Source: CAMNAO01 sp045605145 (GTDB lineage Bacteria > Bacillota > Clostridia > Oscillospirales > Oscillospiraceae). From it: a DNA stretch of 11,937 nucleotides. Below, in pieces: positions 6,855 to 11,937 of the stretch (position 1 is its first letter; every line of letters starts with the position of its first letter). The notes under the pieces were generated by a model that had not been told where the DNA came from, ran no database searches, and saw only the letters and a list, made by a program, of their open reading frames with translations. The DNA lies in contig JAZUPH010000006.1 in NCBI GenBank assembly GCA_045605145.1, forward strand, positions 1 through 11,937, given 5' to 3'. The position numbers and the translations under genes are program-made.

Positions 6855-8441
6855 TTACTCAGCGTGTCTGGCCTTGAGCTCTTCAGTCATGGTCTCAAGG
6901 GTCTTCTTATCGATGTTGTAGATAAGAGCAACACCAATGAACTGGCAGACAGCACTGAAGGTGTACAGACCGGCAACCAGCCAGCACAGTCTGCTGGCGG
7001 TCTCAGCGGACTGACCGATGGTACCAAGAGCCTCGACATAGCCGATCAGGGGAGTGCCCATGATGGCAATGACAGCAGCGGGGCCAACGCCCTGAGCCAG
7101 CTTACGGAAGAAAGAGTGCAGCGCATAAACAACGCTTTCCTCGCGCTTGCCGAACTTCCACTCCTGATAGTCGATAGCATCGCCCATCATAGCCCAGGAA
7201 ACGCAGTTGTAGAAGCCCATACCCAGACCGAAGAAGACCAGGCCGATCATGTAAACGATGAGCTGAAGACTTCTGGGGCAGAGGGGGAAGACCAGAAGGA
7301 TCGCACCGCCGATCAGACCGGCAATGGAGCCAATGGAAGCAACTTCCTTCTTACCGTGCTTCTTAACCAGCTTGGTAGCGAAGGGCATGAAGATGAACAT
7401 GGGCAGGAAGCCGACCATCATAACCAGACCAGACAGGGAAGCCTGACCGAAGTGGGTAGCGAACATGATGGTGTTGGCAGTGGTAGCGGACTGCATACCT
7501 AAGAACATACCCATAGCAGCGATGGTGCAGCCAACAGCAGGACGGTTCTTCATGAAGGTGCCGAAGGACTTGACCAGGTTGACCTTCTCGCCACCCTCAG
7601 AATTGAGCTGAGCGTACTCGTTGCCGCGGATGGTGATGTTCTTGATCATCAGCAGGAAGAAGACGAAGCCGATGACGCCCATGATCAGGGCAGCCCAGAA
7701 CACCTTTTCACCCTGCAGGACCTCAATCTGGCTGCCGGTCAGGGGGCTGAGGACCTTGTCGCCGGCCTGATAAGCCGCGCCGGTCAGGGGGTTCTTCATG
7801 AAGTTTTCGGGGGTGAACATATGAGCCGCGTCAGCGGGGATCTCGATCTTGTCAAGGAACCAGGTGGGATTTGCGGGGTCGAAGGTGACCTTGTTCCAGA
7901 TCAGCATGGGCAGGATGATGCCGGGCAGCATGCCGCCGACAGCACCGCCGATGGAACGGAACACGGACAGCTGAGCTCTCTCACCGGCGTCTTCGGTGAC
8001 GATGTTCAGCATGGTGCCGTAGGGCACGTTTGCCATGGTGTAGGCAGCATCCCAAACGATGTAGCCCAGAACGAACAGGATGGCCTTAAGAAGGGTGCTG
8101 GCCTGGGGGAAGGGCAGGAAAACTGCTGCGCCGCCTACGAGTAGGCCGCATGCGCCGATCAGGATGTAGGTCTTGTACTTACCGAGTTTGTACTTTCTTC
8201 TGTCGCTGTCGATGAGGGTGCCGATCAGGGGGTCGTTGATCGCGTCCCAAGCCTGCACGAGCACCAGCAGAATAGAGAACAGACCGGTCTCCATGAACAT
8301 GTAAACAAGCCAGAAAGTCTGAACAGTGCCTTTCAGACCGAAGCTCATATTACAGCCCAGGTCACCTGCAGCATAGGCGAGCTTGTCGCGAATGCCAAAC
8401 TTGCGGTAACCTTTTTCGTCCAACTGGACAGGTTTTGCCAT
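6855..8441 (-). CDS. GPH-family (MelB-like) sugar:cation symporter, MFS fold
   Basis: This membrane transporter of 528 residues has about twelve hydrophobic segments and belongs to the glycoside-pentoside-hexuronide:cation symporter family. Signatures include AWDAINDPLIGTLID at 64-78, whose D66 and D70 match the cation-binding Asp pair of MelB; the basic loop RRKYKLGKYK at 81-90; and YQEWKFGKREESVVYALHSF (425-444), the conserved segment of the tenth-eleventh helix region. It should import a glycoside, pentose or hexuronide with H+ or Na+; the sugar cannot be read from sequence. It is longer than MelB (about 470) because of an extra hydrophilic stretch near residues 184-246 between two helices. 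The ATG has AGGAGG (minus strand, 8455-8450) eight bases upstream. Codons are strongly skewed to AAG, AAC, ATC, TTC, GAC and CTG with many GCT/GGT, as in highly expressed genes. A TetR regulator is divergent. Confidence 0.9.
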   Translation of the reverse strand: MAKPVQLDEKGYRKFGIRDKLAYAAGDLGCNMSFGLKGTVQTFWLVYMFMETGLFSILLVLVQAWDAINDPLIGTLIDSDRRKYKLGKYKTYILIGACGLLVGGAAVFLPFPQASTLLKAILFVLGYIVWDAAYTMANVPYGTMLNIVTEDAGERAQLSVFRSIGGAVGGMLPGIILPMLIWNKVTFDPANPTWFLDKIEIPADAAHMFTPENFMKNPLTGAAYQAGDKVLSPLTGSQIEVLQGEKVFWAALIMGVIGFVFFLLMIKNITIRGNEYAQLNSEGGEKVNLVKSFGTFMKNRPAVGCTIAAMGMFLGMQSATTANTIMFATHFGQASLSGLVMMVGFLPMFIFMPFATKLVKKHGKKEVASIGSIAGLIGGAILLVFPLCPRSLQLIVYMIGLVFFGLGMGFYNCVSWAMMGDAIDYQEWKFGKREESVVYALHSFFRKLAQGVGPAAVIAIMGTPLIGYVEALGTIGQSAETASRLCWLVAGLYTFSAVCQFIGVALIYNIDKKTLETMTEELKARHAE

Positions 8442-8503
8442 AAGTATTTCCTCCTCTTAATTGATGGGCGCAAAAAAACCGGACACCCATCGTTGTCGAG
8501 ATT

Positions 8504-8532
8504 ATTATAAGTATTTTGGTTTCGGATATCAA
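8504..8532 (-). promoter_or_regulatory. Promoter of the sugar symporter gene
   Basis: Read on the minus strand, the -35 is TTGATA (8532-8527), followed by a 17-base spacer and a perfect -10 TATAAT (8509-8504). Expected start is near 8497, leaving a leader of about 55 bases that contains a 6-bp inverted repeat (GATGGG at 8463-8468, CCCATC at 8486-8491). Confidence 0.8.
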
Positions 8533-8593
8533 GGGACAGAATGGCCCAACTGTGGCAGGCCTTGTAAATGTTTATACATAATTTTTGGTGATT

Positions 8594-8611
8594 TTAACAA
8601 AATTGTGTTGA
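8594..8611. promoter_or_regulatory. Imperfect 18-bp palindrome, candidate TetR operator
   Basis: TTAACAAAATTGTGTTGA matches its own reverse complement at 14 of 18 positions, with half-sites of the form TYAACAMAA. It overlaps the -35 element of the divergent tetR gene and lies about 60 bases upstream of the symporter -35. Location and symmetry fit an autoregulatory TetR operator, but there is no second copy to confirm it. Confidence 0.4.
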
Positions 8612-8635
8612 TTGCTCCGGGGATTGTGCTATACT
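8608..8635 (+). promoter_or_regulatory. Promoter of the tetR-family gene
   Basis: The -35 is TTGATT (8608-8613), followed by a 16-base spacer and TATACT (8630-8635) preceded by TGTGC, the same extended -10 block seen at 1356 and 5535. Expected start is near 8642, giving a leader of about 23 bases. Confidence 0.7.
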
Positions 8636-8664
8636 ATTTACAGATAATTTAGGGGGGAGAGCGC

Positions 8665-9234
8665 GTGTACAAGCTGTGTATGACAGAAGAATCCACAAAG
8701 CGCCAGCATGAACTTGAAATGGGTCTGCTTGAAATGATGCGGACTACGCCCTATGATGATATTTCCGTCAGCGACCTGTGCGACCGGATGAATATCCCGC
8801 GCAAGTCGTTCTACCGCTACTTTTCCGGCAAGGACGGCGCGCTCCACGCGCTGCTTGACCACACCTTCATGCAGTATTATACCGACTACGACACGATTGA
8901 GCACAAGACGATCAATTCCTACCGCTACAGTGTCCAGCGCTTTTTCGATTTCTGGAAGGATAATAAACCGCTTCTGGACGCCCTGGAGGGCAGCGGGCTC
9001 ACCGGTGTACTTATTGAGCGGGCGATGGCCCATTCGATCAATGAGGTCAATGCTTTCCGCCGCCTTATTCCCGACGCCAGCAAGCAGGTGCTGGAATACA
9101 GCATCAGCTTTGTTGTCTGCGGCCTTCTCACCATGGTGGTGCGCTGGCACGGATCGGGATATGATGTTAGCGCGGAGGAGATGACCCGCATGGCGGACAG
9201 ACTGCTGTCCCGGCCGATCCTTCCCAAGTGGTAA
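8665..9234 (+). CDS. TetR/AcrR family transcriptional regulator
   Basis: This DNA-binding regulator has 189 residues, typical of the family. The N-terminal helix-turn-helix covers about residues 14-60: ISVSDLCDRMNIPRKSFYRYF at 33-53 is the TetR recognition motif, followed by SGKDGALHALL. The rest, about 70-189, is the alpha-helical ligand-binding and dimerisation domain. It is most like the TetR_C group found in clostridial DhaS-type regulators, and its ligand is unknown. The GTG at 8665 follows GGGGGGAGA (8652-8660) by four bases; an ATG fifteen bases further in lacks a ribosome site at usable distance. It is divergent from the sugar symporter and shares a 220-bp promoter region with it, so symporter control and autoregulation are the natural inferences. 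Confidence 0.9.
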   Translation: MYKLCMTEESTKRQHELEMGLLEMMRTTPYDDISVSDLCDRMNIPRKSFYRYFSGKDGALHALLDHTFMQYYTDYDTIEHKTINSYRYSVQRFFDFWKDNKPLLDALEGSGLTGVLIERAMAHSINEVNAFRRLIPDASKQVLEYSISFVVCGLLTMVVRWHGSGYDVSAEEMTRMADRLLSRPILPKW

Positions 9235-9243
9235 TACAGTGTC

Positions 9244-9270
9244 ACAGCCACCTTCTGGGCAGGTGGCTGT
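9244..9270 (+). terminator. Probable terminator after the tetR-family gene
   Basis: A 9-bp stem (9244-9252 with 9262-9270) plus one more T-A pair surrounds a short loop, beginning ten bases after the stop. The following tail (TGTGCTGTTT) is only moderately T-rich, so termination may be partial. Confidence 0.55.
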
Positions 9271-9385
9271 TGTGCTGTTTGCCTGCAGTTGATGCAACAT
9301 TCTCACTCCGCCTGCAGTGCTTGGTGGATGGGGCCGCTGATAGTGATGCGGACATAAGTGAATAGGATGTAAAAGTTGCGGATAG

Positions 9386-9412
9386 AAAATGCCCCCTCTA
9401 TGAGGGGCCATT
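9386..9412 (-). terminator. Rho-independent terminator of the FAD-dependent dehydrogenase gene
   Basis: CCCCTC/GAGGGG (9393-9398 with 9402-9407) extends across one C-C mismatch by four more pairs. Read on the minus strand, it is followed by TTTTC and lies 20 bases past the FAD gene's stop. The rest of the 9271-9431 gap shows only a repeated GCCTGCAG and no gene. Confidence 0.75.
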
Positions 9413-9431
9413 CTTTGTCGGTACTTGCCGC

Positions 9432-10799
9432 TTACACTCCTGCGATTTCCCGGGCGACAAAAACGCCGCTGGCGGATGCGTGGGACAGGGAGTGGGTAAT
9501 TCCGCTGCCGTCGCCGATGACATAAAGACCCTTGTATTTTGTCTCCAGATGCTCATCCACGGCGACCTCCATGTTGTAGAACTTGACCTCCACGCCGTAA
9601 AGCAGGGTGTCGCCGTTGGCGGTGCCGGGGGCGATCTTGTCAAGGGCGTAGATCATCTCGATGATGCCGTCCAGGATTCGCTTGGGCAGAACCAGACTCA
9701 GATCGCCGGGTGTGGCGTTGAGGGTGGGGGTGATGAAGCCGTCGTTCATGCGGTCGTTGTTGGAGCGGCGCCCGCGGATAAGATCGCCGAAGCGCTGTAC
9801 CATAACGCCGCCGCCCAGCATATTGCTCAGCCGCGCAATGCTCTCGCCGTAGCCGTTGGAATCCTTGAAAGGCTCGGAAAAATGCTTTGCCACCAGAAGG
9901 GCGAAGTTGGTGTTCTCGGTCTGTTTTTCCGGATCCTCATAGCTGTGGCCGTTTACGGTGACGATGCCGTTGGTGTTCTCGTTTACCACGGCGCCCTTGG
10001 GATTCATGCAGAATGTGCGCACCAGATCGCCGTACTTCTCCGTGCGGTAGAGTATCTTGCTCTCGTACAGCTCATCCGTCAGGTGGGAGAAAACCTCTGC
10101 CGGCAGCTCAACACGCACGCCGATGTCCACGCGGTTTGACTTGGTGTCGATGCCGATGTCTTTGCAGGCCTGCTCCATCCACTTGCTGCCGCTGCGGCCC
10201 ACGGAAATTATGCACTTTTCACAGTGGTATACTGCCTCTTTGCACTTGATGTCATAGCCGCCGTCTGTGACCGAAACCGCTTCAACCGGGGTGTCAAAGA
10301 AAAACTCCACCTTGTCCTTCAGCTCGTCATACAGATTCTCCAGCACTACATAGTTAATGTCCGTGCCCAGGTGGCGCACGGAAGCGTCCAGCAGGTGCAG
10401 GTCGTTCTGTATACACAGCTTCTTAAACTTGCTGCCTGCGGTGGTGTACAGCTTGGTGCCCTCGCCGCCGTGACTCATGTTTATCTCGTCAACATAGTGC
10501 ATCAGCTCCAGCGCCTTCTTCTTGCCGATGTACTCGTACAGTGTGCCGCCGAAGTCGTTGGTTATGTTGTATTTTCCGTCGGAAAATGCGCCCGCGCCGC
10601 CGAAACCGCTCATTATCGAGCAGCTTTTGCAGTTAATACAGCTTTTGATCCTGTCACCGTCAATGGGGCAGTGACGCTTGTGCAGCGGGTGACCCGCCTC
10701 AAACACCGCGACCTTCAGTCCGGGTGCAACACGGCTGAGCTCATAGGCCGAGAAAATGCCGCCCGGGCCTGCACCGATAATAATTACATCATAGTTCAT
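9432..10799 (-). CDS. FAD-dependent dehydrogenase (COG2509-like NAD(P)/FAD oxidoreductase)
   Basis: The protein has 455 residues, the usual length for this group of flavoproteins annotated as FAD-dependent dehydrogenases. GAGPGG at 9-14 is the dinucleotide-binding loop and E34 (VAVFEAG) the ribose-binding acid. IISVGRSG at 197-204 is the second flavin-contact motif, and GLYVIGDGSG at 424-433 holds the C-terminal aspartate (D430) that contacts FAD. A cysteine group C44, C54, C57, C60 lies before SGFGGAGAFSDGK, which is typical of the group and could bind a metal or take part in redox. It is predicted cytosolic; the physiological substrate is unknown. The ATG at 10799 is eight bases past GGAGG (minus strand, 10812-10808). 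It is a single-gene unit with its own promoter and terminator. Confidence 0.88.
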   Translation of the reverse strand: MNYDVIIIGAGPGGIFSAYELSRVAPGLKVAVFEAGHPLHKRHCPIDGDRIKSCINCKSCSIMSGFGGAGAFSDGKYNITNDFGGTLYEYIGKKKALELMHYVDEINMSHGGEGTKLYTTAGSKFKKLCIQNDLHLLDASVRHLGTDINYVVLENLYDELKDKVEFFFDTPVEAVSVTDGGYDIKCKEAVYHCEKCIISVGRSGSKWMEQACKDIGIDTKSNRVDIGVRVELPAEVFSHLTDELYESKILYRTEKYGDLVRTFCMNPKGAVVNENTNGIVTVNGHSYEDPEKQTENTNFALLVAKHFSEPFKDSNGYGESIARLSNMLGGGVMVQRFGDLIRGRRSNNDRMNDGFITPTLNATPGDLSLVLPKRILDGIIEMIYALDKIAPGTANGDTLLYGVEVKFYNMEVAVDEHLETKYKGLYVIGDGSGITHSLSHASASGVFVAREIAGV

Positions 10800-10858
10800 T
10801 GTTCATTCCTCCGTCACAGGCGCTTGCCCGTGAGATATGCGTCCTTTCGGACGAGTCT

Positions 10859-10887
10859 ACTATACCACAAGGCGGGCGGCAGTGCAA
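10859..10887 (-). promoter_or_regulatory. Promoter of the FAD-dependent dehydrogenase gene
   Basis: On the minus strand, the -35 is TTGCAC (10887-10882), followed by a 17-base spacer and TATAGT (10864-10859) preceded by TGTGG, another extended -10. The leader of about 55 bases contains a small GTCC-TTTC-GGAC hairpin (10841-10852). Confidence 0.75.
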
Positions 10888-11175
10888 ATGGAGATTCGCC
10901 TGTCCGCACCGGCAGATGCAGTGTTTGCGGCAAAATCAGTCAGCAGTTATCCGTATCACCGGCCGCAGTCCGCATATTATGAGATCATCCTCTGGGGTGG
11001 TTATTGTGAAATTAATACTCAAGGCCGAAAAGTATAGTATCATAATGGATGCCGCCGTGCAATAGGCGGCGCGGGGATTGCCGGGAAATCCGTATTAAAT
11101 TGAAAGTTTAGGGCTAAGACGGCAAAAACGCGCCCGCAATCGGACGCCCGGGGGGATTATATGCTGAATTTGTGC
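10888..11175. other. Intergenic stretch with no recognisable gene
   Basis: I see no convincing coding sequence: the short open frames here lack ribosome sites and family resemblance. Visible structure is limited to a 6-bp GCCGCC/GGCGGC hairpin (11051-11056 with 11065-11070), TATAGT-like sequence at 11033-11038 without a matching -35, and a very G/C-rich patch around 11130-11157. It may be degenerate coding sequence or an unrecognised leader. Confidence 0.5.
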
Positions 11176-11232
11176 AAAAAAAGAAATAACCCTTGGCTGA
11201 TGCATCATCCGATGTCCTCAACCAAGGGTTAT
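11176..11232 (-). terminator. Strong Rho-independent terminator of the minus-strand RNA
   Basis: A perfect 11-bp stem pairs 11186-11196 with 11222-11232 around a 25-base loop, itself partly self-complementary. Read on the minus strand it ends in TTTCTTTTTTT. No protein gene lies just upstream on that strand, so the terminator implies an RNA gene. Confidence 0.9.
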
Positions 11233-11456
11233 CCCTGTGAAGTCTTATTATCTAACATCAATGGTTACCTCTCTTTCTATTGGATGGACGCGGCTTTCAT
11301 CTGATCCGGATCTGTCCCGTAACACGATAACTTTGCACTAATCAATTCCCTTAAGCGGGAAGCTCCTGTGTGTCGGAATCCCCATGTTGGAAAGCGCGTC
11401 GTCGGCTCAAACATCTTTATGAGCCTTAGGTCTTACCTGTACATTGGTATCACCCT
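11176..11456 (-). ncRNA. Candidate structured non-coding RNA, about 280 nt
   Basis: The minus strand has a promoter-like sequence, a run of paired segments and a strong terminator, with no credible protein. Long-range pairing joins 11390-11400 to 11287-11298 (11 bp, one bulged G). Inside it, 11368-11376 pairs with 11317-11325 (CCG and ACAC blocks around a 2x2 loop) and 11346-11350 pairs with 11357-11361 (TTCCC/GGGAA, loop of 6). Upstream on the RNA are hairpins 11420-11425/11404-11409 (GGCTCA/TGAGCC) and 11428-11438 (AGGT/ACCT). A weak 5-bp pairing of 11442-11446 with 11259-11263 could close the whole. I see none of the sequence hallmarks I know for 6S, SRP, tmRNA, RNase P or T-box RNA. Its size suits the raiA-motif RNAs of clostridia, but I cannot verify that from memory. 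The 5' end is estimated from the -10. Confidence 0.6.
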
Positions 11457-11461
11457 TTCTG

Positions 11462-11490
11462 ACTATAATTTATCACGGGAAAATGGAAAA
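11462..11490 (-). promoter_or_regulatory. Possible promoter of the minus-strand RNA
   Basis: On the minus strand, the -10 is TATAGT (11467-11462) with a weak TTTTCC at 17 bases upstream. An alternative pairs TTGCAT (11495-11490) with TAAATT (11472-11467) at 17 bases. Both place the start near 11455-11460. Confidence 0.5.
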
Positions 11491-11570
11491 TGCAAGATGG
11501 AATGTCCTACAAAGAAAGACAAATGTATTTGTGCAAAACACAGAAAGCGGGTTTTCGGTACGAAATTCCG

Positions 11571-11599
11571 TTGACAGGACCTTATGTCTGTGATATTCT
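11571..11599 (+). promoter_or_regulatory. Promoter of the DUF523 gene
   Basis: The -35 is a perfect TTGACA (11571-11576), followed by a 17-base spacer and TATTCT (11594-11599) extended by TGA. It is the strongest -35 in the window and is divergent from the minus-strand RNA. A short imperfect hairpin (11612-11617 with 11622-11627) followed by T6 lies at the expected transcript start and may act as a leader attenuator, though it is weak. Confidence 0.8.
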
Positions 11600-11656
11600 A
11601 ATATTGTTAGGGCGGTCTTTGGACGGCTCTTTTTTGATGATCGGGGGCGTGTTTTT

Positions 11657-11905
11657 GTGAAGATCGTGGTCAGTGCCTGCCTGCTGGGCAGAAACTGTAA
11701 GTATAACGGCGGCAACAATTTTGATCCCCAAGTGGCCGACTTCGTCCGGGGCAGGGAAGTGATTCCGGTGTGTCCGGAGGAAGTGCTGGGAATGCCCCGG
11801 ATCCCCATGGAAATCGTGGATGGCGTCCTCATCAACCGGCAGGGTGAATCGGTGGATGCTGTTGTCCGGGGCCAGGTGGAAAAGATCCTGGAAGTCGGTT
11901 CGTAG
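11657..11905 (+). pseudogene. DUF523 (YbbK-like) protein, truncated at about half length
   Basis: The frame encodes 82 residues that match the start of DUF523 proteins very well: VSACLLGRNCKYNGG with C8 and C14, VIPVCPEEVLGMPRIP with C39, and GVLINRQGESV. Family members usually have about 145-160 residues and continue to an SPSCG-type cysteine motif, which is absent because a TAG at 11903-11905 ends the frame. The other two frames after 11890 stay open for only a short distance before the window ends and do not obviously resume the family sequence, so a frameshift, a nonsense mutation or a genuinely short form are all possible. The GTG at 11657 has only a weak ribosome site (GGGGG at 11643-11647). 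The function of DUF523 is unknown; its cysteines suggest metal binding or redox. Confidence 0.6.
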
Positions 11906-11937
11906 CCATGTCGTTCTGTGTGCCAAGGAGTTGATTT

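Noticed and set aside
9279..9317. Repeated GCCTGCAG as a possible repeat array or att site
   Set aside because: There are only two short copies with nothing mobile nearby.
9480..10982. Two long plus-strand open frames opposite the FAD gene
   Set aside because: They are antisense to a gene with full FAD-binding motifs; their composition (Val, Gln, His, Ala rich) is typical of shadow frames.
10837..11037. 66-codon plus-strand frame upstream of the FAD gene
   Set aside because: It overlaps the FAD leader and promoter on the other strand and has no ribosome site or resemblance to any family.
11176..11456. T-box or other riboswitch leader for the FAD gene
   Set aside because: No T-box sequence is visible, the terminator is about 390 bases from the gene, and the FAD gene has its own promoter at 10859-10887.

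Overview
This 11.9-kb window looks like chromosomal DNA from a fairly GC-rich anaerobic Firmicute, most like a gut clostridium of the Oscillospiraceae/Ruminococcaceae type. The placement is an inference. It rests on strong AGGAGG-type ribosome sites, several GTG/TTG starts, sigma-A promoters with an extended -10, a KtrAB potassium system, a clostridial-style ferredoxin-like aldo/keto reductase and a GPH-type sugar symporter. There are no rRNA or tRNA genes, no CRISPR array and no recognisable mobile element.

Layout. (1) 1-1272 (+): the 3' end of a secreted-type fibronectin III protein, translationally coupled by an ATGA overlap to a short-chain dehydrogenase and closed by a clear terminator. 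(2) 1338-4329 (+): a promoter, then ktrB (K+ channel subunit), ktrA (RCK regulatory subunit) and an uncharacterised lipoprotein in one operon with a terminator. (3) 4345-5484 (+): a single-gene unit for an aldo/keto reductase with two C-terminal four-cysteine motifs. (4) 5517-9270: a putative carbohydrate-use locus. It holds a (+) esterase-fold protein, a convergent (-) GPH sugar:cation symporter, and a divergent (+) TetR regulator. Both promoters and an imperfect palindrome overlapping the tetR -35 lie between the last two genes. (5) 9386-10887 (-): a single FAD-dependent dehydrogenase with its own promoter and terminator. (6) 10888-11656: mostly non-coding. The - strand of 11176-11456 has a promoter-like start, several long-range and local stems and a very strong intrinsic terminator, as expected of a stand-alone structured RNA of about 280 nt. 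(7) 11571-end (+): a strong promoter and a DUF523 gene that stops at about half the family's usual length.

How the parts work together. KtrB and KtrA form the K+ uptake complex, and the lipoprotein may be a surface partner. The TetR protein probably controls itself and/or the symporter, whose codon choice suggests high expression. The esterase-fold protein next door keeps the nucleophile serine but appears to lack the catalytic histidine and acid.

The most promising novel items are the minus-strand structured RNA, the possibly non-catalytic esterase, and the recurring extended -10 promoter (TGTGCTATACT) found in identical form ahead of three unrelated genes.
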